DNA of 33,679 nt from Flavobacterium sp. (GCF_013823965.1 NZ_PNNA01000016.1:1-33679), one strand, 5' to 3'. Numbered from the stretch's first letter, positions 15,472 through 24,818 are shown. The notes: generated by a model from the letters alone, not told the origin. Made by a program: numbers and translations.

Positions 15472-17739
15472 ATGAAACACCTTTTACTCCCCGCATTAAC
15501 CTTATTATATTGCCTGAATGGATTTGCACAAGAAACTGCTAACGCAACAGAAAACATCAATACTACTGAAACATTCGACACTTTTTATGACACCATAAAA
15601 AACAAAAAAAGAGTAATTCTCAAAGAGGTAGTCATCACGACTAATCAACAACCTAAACCCGTGACGGCATTACGTTCTGGTTTAAAACCAATGGATACAC
15701 CACAAAGTGTACAAGTAATTGGAAACGAAATTATCGTACAACAACAATCCATTCGGTTAAGCGAGGTGATAAAAAACGTGAATGGTGTTTATGTGGGTTC
15801 TGCCCGAGGTGGCGCCCAAGAATCCTTTTATTCAAGAGGATACGATATGTCATCCAATAACATGTTTAAAAACGGATTCCGTTTTAGTAGCGGCTCCATT
15901 CCTGAAGTTGCTTCGTTGGACAAAGTCGAAGTTCTAAAAGGCAGTGCCGCTTTATTATACGGAAACGTTGCGCCAGGCGGAATACTGAATATGGTCACCA
16001 AATCGCCATTATTTACGACAGGTGGAGAAATAACAATGCAAGTGGGAAGTTACTCTTTTTACAAACCCTCGATTGATATTTATGGCCCATTAAATAAAAA
16101 ATTTGCTTACAGATTTACAGGTTCTTATGAAAATTCGGAGAGTTTTAGGGACGTTGTAAAAAAGGAACGTTATTATGTCAATCCATCCCTTCTTTTTAAA
16201 GCAAGTGACAAAACAGAAATTATCTTGCAAGGAGATTATTTACACGACGACTGGACGCCTGATTTTGGAACAGGCGGCATTGGAAAAGAAATTGCCGACG
16301 TTCCGCGCAACACTTATTTAGGAGCGAATTGGTCTTATGGAAACACGAAACAAGCCAGTGTATCCGGATTGGTGAAACATGATTTCAACAAACATTGGAA
16401 ACTCAATTTCAACACCTCTTTTCAAAATTACAATCGAACATCCAAAGGAACCGAGCGTATCCAACCATCAGATGAAGCAAATGAAACAACCTATGGAGAT
16501 TGGAACAGGCCTTTGGGGCAAAATAAAAATTTGGAAAAAATCATTGGAGAGCAATTGAGCTTGCAAGGCTGCTTCAAAACTGGAAAAGTAAAACACCAAT
16601 TATTCACGGGTGTTGATTTTGAAAATTCTTACGCTCAAGCCTATACCTTCGCATTCAACGAAAAAGCGGTACTGATTAATGGAAAATATGTTGCCAATCT
16701 TTATGACACAATCAACATTTTCGACTTTGATCCAAGTACACAAAGAAATGATATTCCAAATGCCAACAATACCAAAATTGTAAAAACAGACACCAACCGT
16801 TTTGGAATTTACGCACAAGATTTAATTTCGATTACCAAAAAATTCAAGGTTTTGGCAGGATTGCGTTGGTCTTGGCAAGAAGCCCAAGCAACAACATCCG
16901 ACTTGCTTAAAAATACCATCACAAAAGACGCAAAACGCATTGACGAAGCCTTTACACCAAAATTAGGATTAGTGTATCAACCCACAAGAGACATTTCGTT
17001 ATTCGCAAGTTATGCCAACTCGTTTACACCAAACACTGGAGTAACAATCTACGGAGAAGCTATCGCTCCTTCCCTAATAGACCAATATGAAGTTGGGGTT
17101 AAAAAGGATTTTTGGAGAGGAATCTTGAGCACGAATATTACTTTGTACCAAATCGTAAACAGCAATTTAGCCCAAACTGCCGAATTCAAAGCAGATGGTT
17201 CCAATAATACCGATACCAACGTAAAAGTTTTGACTGGAGAAACCACCAGCAAAGGAATAGAAATCGACATCACGGCAAAACCGATAAATGGTTTAAATAT
17301 TATGGCAGGTTACAGCTACAACGACATGCGTTATACCAAAACTTCAGGATTAAACGGTAGTTTCATTGAAGGAGATCGTTTGGTAAGAACACCTGCAAAC
17401 ACGGCTAATTTAAGCTTTTTCTACACCTTGCAATCGGGCGCATTAAAAGGAATCTCCTTGGGAGCGATAGGAAATTACATAGGGAAACGATCAGGAGGAT
17501 GGAACGATCAAATTGTAATAAACAGCACGACAGGAGTTAAAACAATCAACGACAGAGACATTCCGCTTGAAGGGTACACCACCATTGATTTGTCTGCAGG
17601 TTATTCTTGGAAAAAACTATCAATTTTGTGCAAATTGTCGAATATCACTAATGAATTGAATTATACCGTGCATGAAAATTACAGCATAAACCCAATAGCT
17701 CCACGTCAAGTCATGACCAGCATTAAATATAAATTCTAA
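15472..17739 (+). CDS. TonB-dependent siderophore receptor
   Basis: The 755-residue outer-membrane receptor has a signal peptide ending FAQ at residue 20. A short linker with TonB-box-like EVVITT (52-57) follows, then a plug domain (about 61-180; MDTPQSVQVIGNEII, then KVEVLKGSAALLYGNVAPGG) and a 22-strand-type barrel ending in an aromatic Phe (SIKYKF). The plug wording is that of FhuA/FpvA-like ferric-siderophore receptors. There is no N-terminal carboxypeptidase-regulatory domain, which separates it from SusC-like receptors. The next gene, 61 bases downstream, encodes a PepSY membrane protein, a common partner for releasing iron from the siderophore. The particular siderophore cannot be named. 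Confidence 0.93.
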   Translation: MKHLLLPALTLLYCLNGFAQETANATENINTTETFDTFYDTIKNKKRVILKEVVITTNQQPKPVTALRSGLKPMDTPQSVQVIGNEIIVQQQSIRLSEVIKNVNGVYVGSARGGAQESFYSRGYDMSSNNMFKNGFRFSSGSIPEVASLDKVEVLKGSAALLYGNVAPGGILNMVTKSPLFTTGGEITMQVGSYSFYKPSIDIYGPLNKKFAYRFTGSYENSESFRDVVKKERYYVNPSLLFKASDKTEIILQGDYLHDDWTPDFGTGGIGKEIADVPRNTYLGANWSYGNTKQASVSGLVKHDFNKHWKLNFNTSFQNYNRTSKGTERIQPSDEANETTYGDWNRPLGQNKNLEKIIGEQLSLQGCFKTGKVKHQLFTGVDFENSYAQAYTFAFNEKAVLINGKYVANLYDTINIFDFDPSTQRNDIPNANNTKIVKTDTNRFGIYAQDLISITKKFKVLAGLRWSWQEAQATTSDLLKNTITKDAKRIDEAFTPKLGLVYQPTRDISLFASYANSFTPNTGVTIYGEAIAPSLIDQYEVGVKKDFWRGILSTNITLYQIVNSNLAQTAEFKADGSNNTDTNVKVLTGETTSKGIEIDITAKPINGLNIMAGYSYNDMRYTKTSGLNGSFIEGDRLVRTPANTANLSFFYTLQSGALKGISLGAIGNYIGKRSGGWNDQIVINSTTGVKTINDRDIPLEGYTTIDLSAGYSWKKLSILCKLSNITNELNYTVHENYSINPIAPRQVMTSIKYKF

Positions 17740-17800
17740 TTAAACCTTTTATTGAAGAATAAGTCAAAACATTCAAAAATCAACTTCATTTTAAATATTC

Positions 17801-18349
17801 ATGAAAAAAATCAACTTCAGAAACTTACACCGCGATTTAGGCTATTTCTACATTGGACTCATCGTATCATTTGCCTTTTCAGGACTTTTAATGAACCACC
17901 GAGAAGCCTGGCATCCTGATAAATACACCACCGAAACCAAAGCTATCGAAGTGAAACTTCCTGCCGAAAGTGAAATCAACGAAAAATTTGCTGAAGATTT
18001 AGGAAAACAATTGGGTATTGAAGACAAATTTAGACGTCATATGGTCAAAAAAGGAGAATTCAAAATCTCTTTCGAAAACCACGACGTTGAAATTGACATG
18101 AAGACTGGAAAAGGCGAAATCGTGGCTTTCATCAAAACACCAATCATAAGCCAAACGATGAAATTGCACAAAAACACATCCAATTTCTGGATTTATTATT
18201 CGGATATTTTTGCAATTAGTTTAATCATTATTGCATTAACCGGAACCATAATGATCAAAGCCGGAAAATTCAGTTGGAAAAACAGAGGTTGGAAACTGGC
18301 CGTTGCGGGAGTTGTATTCCCATTGTTGTTTTTGATTTTGTTTGGTTAA
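17801..18349 (+). CDS. PepSY-associated inner-membrane protein
   Basis: The 182-residue protein has three likely membrane helices at about 13-31, 130-152 and 164-181, with a soluble segment of about 95 residues between the first two. The start NLHRDLGYFYIGLIVSFAFSG and the MKLHKNTSNFW motif before helix 2 are typical of PepSY-TM proteins. Histidines H10, H33 and H123 lie near membrane edges, where relatives are thought to bind haem or pass electrons. With the siderophore receptor directly upstream, a role in ferric-siderophore reduction or iron release in the periplasm is likely but inferred. It is shorter than full PepSY-TM reductases (about 370-500 residues), being a compact version rather than visibly truncated. 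Confidence 0.85.
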   Translation: MKKINFRNLHRDLGYFYIGLIVSFAFSGLLMNHREAWHPDKYTTETKAIEVKLPAESEINEKFAEDLGKQLGIEDKFRRHMVKKGEFKISFENHDVEIDMKTGKGEIVAFIKTPIISQTMKLHKNTSNFWIYYSDIFAISLIIIALTGTIMIKAGKFSWKNRGWKLAVAGVVFPLLFLILFG

Positions 18350-18370
18350 TATTTAATTCCAAAACATAAA

Positions 18371-18412
18371 AAATCCCAATGTTGAAATTTTCAGCATTGG
18401 GATTTCTATTTT
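18371..18412. terminator. Bidirectional terminator, PepSY gene and valS
   Basis: AAATCCCAATG and CATTGGGATTT form an 11-base stem with extra inner pairing (TGAA/TTCA). A T-rich tail lies on the plus strand and a T-rich run (TTTTTTATG) on the minus strand. It sits between converging genes. Confidence 0.8.
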
Positions 18413-18426
18413 AAAACGGGACTAAA

Positions 18427-21060
18427 TTATTTCAATCCTGCCAAACTTTGCTCGATGGTGGCAATTTTAGAAAGCGCATCGGCTTCTTTTTTGCGTTCGT
18501 TTTCGATGATTTCGGGTTTGGCATTGGCCACAAACTTTTCGTTGGACAGCTTCACTTGCACCGATTTCAAGAAACCTTGCGTATATTTTAATTCTTCTTC
18601 CAATTTCTTGATTTCGGCCTCCACGTCAATGTTTCCGGTAATCGGGATAAAATATTCATTCGATTTTACACGGAACGACAAAGCACCATCCACTTTATCC
18701 GAAACATAGTCCAATGAAGTGATGTTCCCCAATTTGGTTACTACCGTATCAAAATAAGTCGAAGCTTTATCGTTATTCACGACTTTCAATTCAATTGTGT
18801 CCTTGAACGGAATATTTTTGTCTTTACGAATCGTTCTGATTCCAGAAATGACTTCGATAGTGTTTTCGAAATCGGTAATCAATTGCGCATTGAACGGTTT
18901 TATTTCTGGCCAAGTCGAAACAATCAAGGCTTCTTCCGGCGTTCTTTCGGCAATGTGTTGCCAAATTTCTTCTGTCAAGAATGGCATAAACGGATGCAAC
19001 AATTTCATGTTGTTTTCCAGCATTTCGATCGCTTTCGCAAAAGTAAGGCTGTCAATTGGCTGTTGGTAGGCTGGTTTTATCATTTCCAAGAACCAAGAAC
19101 AAAAATCGTCCCAAACCAATTTGTAAATTCCCATCAAAGCATCGGAAATTCTATATTTTTCGAAATTGTCTTCGATTTCCAAAAGTGTTTGTTGCAATTT
19201 GGCTTCATACCATTCAATCGCTACTTTGGATGATTCTGGTTGTGGAATCGAATCCGAAACTTCCCAGCCTTTTATCAATTTGAAGGCATTCCAGATTTTG
19301 TTGGTAAAACCTTTTCCTTGGTTGCACAATTCTTCGTCGAACATAATGTCGTTTCCGGCAGAAGCACTCAAAAGCAATCCCACACGAACTCCATCGGCAC
19401 CAAACTTTTCGATTAATTCCAAAGGTTCCGGCGAATTCCCTAAAGATTTCGACATTTTGCGTCTTTGTTTGTCACGAACCAAACCGGTCAAATACACATT
19501 CGAAAATGGTTTTTTGCCCGTGTATTCATAACCTGCAATAATCATTCGCGCCACCCAGAAAAACAAAATATCCGGTCCGGTCACCAAATCGTTGGTTGGA
19601 TAATAGTATTTGAAATCTTCGTTTTCAGGCTCCATAATTCCGCCAAAAACGGACATTGGCCATAGCCAAGACGAAAACCAAGTGTCGAGAGCATCAACAT
19701 CTTGTTTTAAGTCGGAAGCTTGAAGTTGGGAGTTGGAAGTTTTTCCTTTAGCTAAAATCAAAGCTTCTTCGATATTTTCAGCAACTACAAAATCTTCTTT
19801 TCCGTCGCCATAATAATAAGCCGGAATCTGTTGTCCCCACCATAATTGACGGGAAATATTCCAATCACGGATGTTGTTCAACCAATGTGCATAGGTATTA
19901 TCAAAACGTTTTGGGTGCAATTTAATATCTCCATCAACCAAAACGGATTGGATTGCCGGTTTTACCAAATCTTCCATTTTCAAGAACCATTGATCAGACA
20001 GACGAGGTTCGATAACCGCTTTGGTTCTTTCGGAAGTTCCTACTTTGTTCAGGTGAATTTCAGTTTTGGCCAAATCACCTTTTTCTTCTAATTCTTTGGC
20101 AATTTCGGCACGAACCACAAAACGGTCTTTTCCTTGATAATGCAATCCAAAACTGTTCAACGTTGCATCTTCATTGAAAATATCAACGATTTCCAAATTG
20201 TGTTTTTCTCCTAACACTTTATCGTTCACGTCGTGAGCCGGAGTTACTTTCAAACAACCCGTTCCAAATTCGACATCCACATATTCGTCTTCGATAATTG
20301 GAATTACGCGACCACAAATTGGAACAATAGCTTTTTTCCCTTTCAAATGAACAAAACGCTCGTCATTTGGATTGATGCAAATGGCGGTATCTCCGAAAAT
20401 GGTTTCAGGACGTGTTGTGGCAACGGTCAAGAAATCTTCACTTCCTTCAATTTTATATTTCAGGAAATATAATTTTCCTTGTTGTTCTTCATAAATAACT
20501 TCTTCGTCAGACAAAGTCGTTTTGGCTTCCGGATCCCAGTTTACCATTCGGTAGCCACGATAAATCAGGCCTTTGTTGTATAAATCCACGAAAGATTTAA
20601 TTACAGAAGCCGACATATCGGGGTCCATCGTGAATTTGGTTCTGTCCCAATCGCAAGAACAACCCAATTGCTTTAATTGTTCCAAAATGGTTCCGCCGTA
20701 TTTGTCCGTCCAATCGTAAGCGTGTTTCAAAAACTCTTCACGAGTCAAATCGGATTTATTGATTCCTTCGGATTTTAATTTGGCTACTACCTTGGCTTCA
20801 GTTGCAATCGAAGCGTGATCGGTTCCGGGAACCCAACAGGCGTTGAAACCTTTTAGACGTGCTCTTCGAATCAAAACATCTTGAATGGTATTGTTCAACA
20901 TGTGTCCCATGTGCAAAACTCCAGTTACGTTTGGCGGAGGAATTACAATGGTATAAGGTGTTCTGTGGTCGGGTTCCGAATGAAAATAATTATTCTTCAT
21001 CCAGTAGTCATACCACTTATTTTCAATGGTTTTAGCGTCAAATTGTGCAGGAATTGTCAT
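18427..21060 (-). CDS. valS: Valyl-tRNA synthetase
   Basis: The 877-residue class I synthetase charges tRNA-Val. The HIGH motif appears as HMGH at 50-53 (PPPNVTGVLHMGH), and KMSKS is at 535-539. The editing (CP1) domain carries TTRPETIFGDTA near 215-226. A C-terminal coiled coil (about 812-877, starting VEAEIKKLEEEL) is the usual tRNA-binding arm. Residues 441-450 (TSNSQLQASD) are encoded by an AACTTCCAACTC-type repeat at 19711-19741. That repeat looks like an in-frame insertion just before the conserved LDTWFSSWLWP. Otherwise the length is normal. A -7-like TACTTTTG is present at 21123-21130. Confidence 0.97.
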   Translation of the reverse strand: MTIPAQFDAKTIENKWYDYWMKNNYFHSEPDHRTPYTIVIPPPNVTGVLHMGHMLNNTIQDVLIRRARLKGFNACWVPGTDHASIATEAKVVAKLKSEGINKSDLTREEFLKHAYDWTDKYGGTILEQLKQLGCSCDWDRTKFTMDPDMSASVIKSFVDLYNKGLIYRGYRMVNWDPEAKTTLSDEEVIYEEQQGKLYFLKYKIEGSEDFLTVATTRPETIFGDTAICINPNDERFVHLKGKKAIVPICGRVIPIIEDEYVDVEFGTGCLKVTPAHDVNDKVLGEKHNLEIVDIFNEDATLNSFGLHYQGKDRFVVRAEIAKELEEKGDLAKTEIHLNKVGTSERTKAVIEPRLSDQWFLKMEDLVKPAIQSVLVDGDIKLHPKRFDNTYAHWLNNIRDWNISRQLWWGQQIPAYYYGDGKEDFVVAENIEEALILAKGKTSNSQLQASDLKQDVDALDTWFSSWLWPMSVFGGIMEPENEDFKYYYPTNDLVTGPDILFFWVARMIIAGYEYTGKKPFSNVYLTGLVRDKQRRKMSKSLGNSPEPLELIEKFGADGVRVGLLLSASAGNDIMFDEELCNQGKGFTNKIWNAFKLIKGWEVSDSIPQPESSKVAIEWYEAKLQQTLLEIEDNFEKYRISDALMGIYKLVWDDFCSWFLEMIKPAYQQPIDSLTFAKAIEMLENNMKLLHPFMPFLTEEIWQHIAERTPEEALIVSTWPEIKPFNAQLITDFENTIEVISGIRTIRKDKNIPFKDTIELKVVNNDKASTYFDTVVTKLGNITSLDYVSDKVDGALSFRVKSNEYFIPITGNIDVEAEIKKLEEELKYTQGFLKSVQVKLSNEKFVANAKPEIIENERKKEADALSKIATIEQSLAGLK
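19711..19741 (-). repeat. Short repeat inserted in frame in valS
   Basis: On the coding strand it reads ACTTCCAACTCCCAACTTC followed by AAGCTTCCGAC: near-tandem copies of a 7-base AACTTCC/AACTCCC unit. It encodes TSNSQLQASD between the editing and catalytic parts of ValRS. Confidence 0.55.
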
Positions 21061-21122
21061 AAAAAGCTACTGTTACAACCAAAATTTAGCTTTGGTCTGA
21101 TTTTTGTAATTGGAATTGGGAA

Positions 21123-21130
21123 CAAAAGTA
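21123..21130 (-). promoter_or_regulatory. Candidate -7 element of valS
   Basis: TACTTTTG on the minus strand matches TAnnTTTG exactly, 62 bases upstream of the valS ATG. No clear -33 TTG is seen. Confidence 0.3.
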
Positions 21131-21166
21131 AATAATTAAGTACAGTATAAAAAGGGAAATAAATAA

Positions 21167-21196
21167 TTGTCCGCTTAATTAAAAAAAGTATTTTTA
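21167..21196 (+). promoter_or_regulatory. Candidate promoter of the DUF1573 gene
   Basis: TTG, 19 bases, TATTTTTA: ideal spacing and one mismatch to TAnnTTTG. It is 26 bases before the ATG at 21223. Confidence 0.5.
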
Positions 21197-21222
21197 CTAA
21201 ACTGAATTTAAACAAAAAGAAA

Positions 21223-21612
21223 ATGAAAAATATAGCCACTCTAATAGCAATCGTATTGTTTAGTAGTTTTGGTTTTGCCCAATCTGGTCCAAAAATTGAA
21301 TTTAAGGCGAAAGACAATACTATAGATTACGGAACCACCACCAAAAAGAAGGATAATGGTGTTCGCTCTTTTGAATTCACCAATACCGGTGATGCTCCAT
21401 TGATTATTACCAATGTGCTTTCTACTTGCGGATGTACCGTTCCCACCAAACCGGAAGCACCAATTATGCCCGGAAAAACTGGAAAAATCGACATCAAATA
21501 CAATATGGCTCCCGGTCCAATTAGAAAAACAATCACGGTTGAATCCAATGCCGTGAATGTTGAAAGCGGAAGAGTCGCCTTGAAAATTAAGGGCGAAGTG
21601 ATTGCTGATTAA
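21223..21612 (+). CDS. DUF1573 domain protein (secreted)
   Basis: The 129-residue protein has a Sec signal peptide (MKNIATLIAIVLFSSFGFA, cut before Gln20) and one DUF1573 domain. The diagnostic pattern is FTNTGDAPLIITNVLSTCGC followed by TVP and a PGKTGKIDIKYN strand, an immunoglobulin-like (ASPM/SPD-2/Hydin-type) beta-sandwich. It is probably periplasmic or at the outer surface. The exact role is unknown; the family is abundant in Bacteroidota. It is followed after 43 bases by a small lipoprotein gene on the same strand, so the two may be co-transcribed. Confidence 0.9.
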   Translation: MKNIATLIAIVLFSSFGFAQSGPKIEFKAKDNTIDYGTTTKKKDNGVRSFEFTNTGDAPLIITNVLSTCGCTVPTKPEAPIMPGKTGKIDIKYNMAPGPIRKTITVESNAVNVESGRVALKIKGEVIAD

Positions 21613-21655
21613 TAAATGTCAAGGTAGCTTTTATCCAAAACAAATAAAATCTCTT

Positions 21656-21982
21656 ATGAGAATCTTAAAAACTATTTGTCTATTAAGTTTACTTTCCTTT
21701 TTGTCGATTACGACAGGAAGCTGTACAAAAGACCCCGTCATAACTGACCAGACTTATATTTTTAAACAAGCCTATTGCGCCACCGTAACTGTTGGAGGCG
21801 TTGTTGGACTTGCTGAAAAATGTTATAAAATTGGAGACATAGTTTCAGGAAAAGAAATTACGAGCGGAAAATTGACCATCAGAATTGCCGAACATTCCAC
21901 CTTAAACGACGGGCCACCAAGTAGTGCCAGTTATCAAGAGTTTTTGGATGTTCCTTTAAATTATTTAGAAGTTTTAAAATAA
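21656..21982 (+). CDS. Small hypothetical lipoprotein
   Basis: I do not recognise this 108-residue protein. It starts with a signal sequence (MRILKTICLLSLLSFLSITT) followed by GSC, with a lipobox-like Cys23. The mature part is short, with two further cysteines (CATVTVGG and EKCYKIGD), and looks beta-rich. The frame is open back to an ATG at 21602 inside the DUF1573 gene, but those 18 residues are polar and would spoil the signal peptide. The start at 21656 is therefore chosen. A long hairpin follows at 22006-22038. Confidence 0.7.
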   Translation: MRILKTICLLSLLSFLSITTGSCTKDPVITDQTYIFKQAYCATVTVGGVVGLAEKCYKIGDIVSGKEITSGKLTIRIAEHSTLNDGPPSSASYQEFLDVPLNYLEVLK

Positions 21983-22005
21983 TAATTTCACTATTTTTTG
22001 CATGA

Positions 22006-22038
22006 CAAAGAGCTTCTTGATAATCAAGAAGCTCTTTG
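22006..22038. terminator. Long hairpin between convergent genes
   Basis: CAAAGAGCTTCTTGAT and ATCAAGAAGCTCTTTG are perfect 16-base inverted arms around one base (in practice a 5-7-base loop). Only CTTT follows on the plus strand, so the U-tract is weak. It separates the lipoprotein gene from the converging protease gene. Confidence 0.65.
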
Positions 22039-22040
22039 CT

Positions 22041-23387
22041 TTACAACACATTGAGCAACTGGAATTTAAATTTAAGAATATTGCTATCCCTATCAACTTC
22101 AATCGTGATCCATTTTTCTTCTTCAGATTTCAGGAGTGAATTGATTTTTTCCAACGAATATTTATAAGCCGGAATTTTGTTAATGCTAACCAAAACATCT
22201 CCTTTTTGTAGCCCGATTAAAGCTGCCGCAGAATTTTTCCTGACATTTACAATTATGTAAACAGGTTTTAACTCGAATTTATATTTAAAATTATTTCCGT
22301 TTTCGCTATTTTTAAAAGAAAGGTCATCTGATTTTATTATTGGAATGGTTTCCAAATGAACGGTTTCCTGAACCCACTGTAAACCGTAATGTTGCAGTTC
22401 AATACCACTTTTATTGTAACCGAAAGGAGCATAGAAACTCCTGTTCTTTTTTAAAAACATTTTTTTATTTGGGTAATCAAAAATAACGGAAAATCTTTTC
22501 AAAATTTCGGAACCCACAGAACCGGATCTATTTGTCACCATTGTTACGTGTCTGATAGAAATAGTGTCGGGGAAAGCAATAATGGGATTTTTAAATTCGA
22601 ATTTTGACATTGTAAATTTTTCAATCAGTGCTCTTTTCCCCAAAACGTCTCCACTAAATCCTTTTCCGAGATAATCTTCAAAATTTTTCTCTGGCACATC
22701 TATCTTTTTCGACTCATTTTGAAAAAGCCAAACAGCATCACTATTACCAACGTCAATCAATAATTTTACTGGGATTACGGAAGAATTAATCACCACGCTA
22801 CCTGTGACATACGGTTTCGCCCTCTCGATAGTAATGGGAACATGCTGGTATCTTTTTTCTATTTTATTTCTTGTTTTTGGGTTGTCTCTATGAACCGTGA
22901 TTCTTCTTCGTTCGTAGTTGATTTCCACTAAATTACTTTTCAAAAAATTATATCCAATAATGCCGTTGACGGGAATTCCAATATGATAGGACAAATTAAA
23001 ACTTTGATCCAAAACGATATACAACAAATGATTTGTAGATTTCAAGCCATTAATTTCCAATGTGTTGTTCCTGGATTTCAACCCCTCAATAGATTCTTCA
23101 CTGCCCAAACCACGCAAAGTTATTTTTTCAACATTAAAAAAACTGACTTCCTTTTTATCTTCCATACTAAACAAGATAGTCTCTTCGACACCTGAATCCA
23201 TCAAGAAATTCAACTCTACACCATTCACTTTTATGGGAATAAATATCAAATTATTGATAAACTTGAAAGGGATAACCACTTTGTCAACATTCTTTTCAAA
23301 CAAAAATCCTTCTTGTCCCAGAACGGGCAAGACATAAAAGAAGAGAAAACCTAAAACAATTGTTTTTTTCATCAGAATTCTTTGCAT
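22041..23387 (-). CDS. Secreted retropepsin-like aspartyl protease with PDZ domain
   Basis: The 448-residue protein has a signal peptide (MKKTIVLGFLFFYVLPVLG). Two tandem aspartyl-protease half domains follow: D64-S-G in NFLMDSGVEETILF, and D212-V-G in LLIDVGNSDAVWLF. Hydrophobic glycine motifs (NGIIGYNFL, VGSEILKRF) end each half. A PDZ domain at about 375-448 contains AALIGLQKGDVLVSINKIPA. The two halves suggest an intramolecular dimer like eukaryotic pepsins, although the second motif is DVG rather than DT/SG. It is likely periplasmic. Met6 (23372) gives a cleaner signal peptide and may be the real start. The gene is monocistronic, flanked by the hairpin at 22006-22038. Confidence 0.85.
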   Translation of the reverse strand: MQRILMKKTIVLGFLFFYVLPVLGQEGFLFEKNVDKVVIPFKFINNLIFIPIKVNGVELNFLMDSGVEETILFSMEDKKEVSFFNVEKITLRGLGSEESIEGLKSRNNTLEINGLKSTNHLLYIVLDQSFNLSYHIGIPVNGIIGYNFLKSNLVEINYERRRITVHRDNPKTRNKIEKRYQHVPITIERAKPYVTGSVVINSSVIPVKLLIDVGNSDAVWLFQNESKKIDVPEKNFEDYLGKGFSGDVLGKRALIEKFTMSKFEFKNPIIAFPDTISIRHVTMVTNRSGSVGSEILKRFSVIFDYPNKKMFLKKNRSFYAPFGYNKSGIELQHYGLQWVQETVHLETIPIIKSDDLSFKNSENGNNFKYKFELKPVYIIVNVRKNSAAALIGLQKGDVLVSINKIPAYKYSLEKINSLLKSEEEKWITIEVDRDSNILKFKFQLLNVL

Positions 23388-23495
23388 AAAGTTAGCAAAT
23401 AATTAACAAAAAACATCCATTTAACGTCAAATTAAGACTATTGACGCCATTAAATTCGAAAAAAAAATCGCAAATTTGCAGCAAATTTTACAATC

Positions 23496-24722
23496 ATGCC
23501 TGAAATTTCAATCAGAGGTCGAAGAATGCCCGAATCACCAATTCGAAAATTGGCTCCTTATGCAGAAATAGCCAAAAAAAAAGGCCATAAAGTTTATCAT
23601 TTAAACATAGGACAACCCGATATAAAAAGCCCTGAAGTTGCCATCGAAGCGATAAAAAATATTGACTTGGACATAATTGAATACGGTCCTTCGGCGGGTT
23701 ATGAAAGTTACCGAAAAAAACTGGCGGATTTTTACACCAAACAAGATGTAAAAGTAGTTTATGAAGACATCATGATAACCACAGGTGGATCTGAGGCTCT
23801 TTTGTTTGCACTCGGCAGCATTATGGATCCCGGAGATGAAGTCATCATTCCTGAACCTTTTTATGCCAATTACAGCGCCTTTTCAGAAGAATCAAGTGCC
23901 AAGGTCGTACCCGTGATTTCTAATATTGAAAGCGGATTTACCCTACCAACCATTGAAGAATTTGAAAAAGCAATCACGCCAAAAAGCAAAGCAATTTTAA
24001 TCTGTAATCCGAATAATCCAACAGGATATTTGTATTCGGAATCAGAAATTAATCAACTGGGAGAATTGGTAAAAAAACACGATTTATTTTTAATCGCTGA
24101 TGAAGTATATCGTGAATTCATATACGACGTGAGAGACAAACATTTTTCCGTGATGAACTTAAAAGGTATCGAGCAAAATGTAATCATGATTGACTCGGTT
24201 TCCAAAAGATACAGTATGTGTGGCGCACGCATTGGTTGCATGGTGACTAAAAACAAAGAAGTTATTTCTGCTGCAATGAAATTTGCACAGGCTCGTTTAT
24301 GCCCGCCAACTATTGAACAAATTGCCTGTGAAGCAGCAATAGACACCCCTCAAAGTTATTTTGACGAGGTGATTTCAGAATACAAAGAAAGAAGAGACAC
24401 ACTTATGTCTGAACTGAACAAGATAGAAGGTGTTGTTGTCACCACTCCAAAAGCTGCTTTTTATTGTATTGCCCAATTGCCAGTAGACAATACTGATGAT
24501 TTTGCACAATGGCTGCTTGAAAGTTATGATTTGGATGGCGAAACCGTTATGGTCGCTCCAGCCGCAGGATTTTATTCAACTCCAAATGTTGGTCTAAACC
24601 AAGTTCGAATTGCTTACGTCTTGAAGAAAGAAGATTTAATCCGTTCCGTTCAAATTTTAAAAGCAGCAATCCAGACCTACAATTCCGAAAAACATCTTAT
24701 TTTAAAGGGTGCTGCCAATTAA
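23496..24722 (+). CDS. Class I/II PLP-dependent aminotransferase
   Basis: The 408-residue fold-type I aminotransferase has the full set of cofactor residues. NPNNPTG is at 171-177 (N174 contacts the PLP ring side), ADEVY at 201-205 (D202), the Schiff-base lysine K237 in DSVSKRYS, and phosphate-binding R245 in GARIG. The C-terminal Arg in NQVRIAYVL would bind the substrate alpha-carboxylate. It resembles AspC/AAT-I-gamma-type enzymes acting on aspartate, aromatic or branched substrates; the donor cannot be told from sequence. The Bacteroidota-like -7 CAAATTTG at 23471-23478 precedes it, without a well-spaced TTG. Confidence 0.9.
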   Translation: MPEISIRGRRMPESPIRKLAPYAEIAKKKGHKVYHLNIGQPDIKSPEVAIEAIKNIDLDIIEYGPSAGYESYRKKLADFYTKQDVKVVYEDIMITTGGSEALLFALGSIMDPGDEVIIPEPFYANYSAFSEESSAKVVPVISNIESGFTLPTIEEFEKAITPKSKAILICNPNNPTGYLYSESEINQLGELVKKHDLFLIADEVYREFIYDVRDKHFSVMNLKGIEQNVIMIDSVSKRYSMCGARIGCMVTKNKEVISAAMKFAQARLCPPTIEQIACEAAIDTPQSYFDEVISEYKERRDTLMSELNKIEGVVVTTPKAAFYCIAQLPVDNTDDFAQWLLESYDLDGETVMVAPAAGFYSTPNVGLNQVRIAYVLKKEDLIRSVQILKAAIQTYNSEKHLILKGAAN

Positions 24723-24818
24723 AATACCTAAAATTAATTATTAAAAGCCATAGAAATTCTTGGTATTTATTAATTATCTTTACCCCTTAAATTTATATAC
24801 CCATTATAACAGCAACTT

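Noticed and set aside
23441..23478. Full promoter for the aminotransferase gene
   Set aside because: The TTG at 23441 is 27 bases from the -7-like CAAATTTG, too far for the Bacteroidota pattern.
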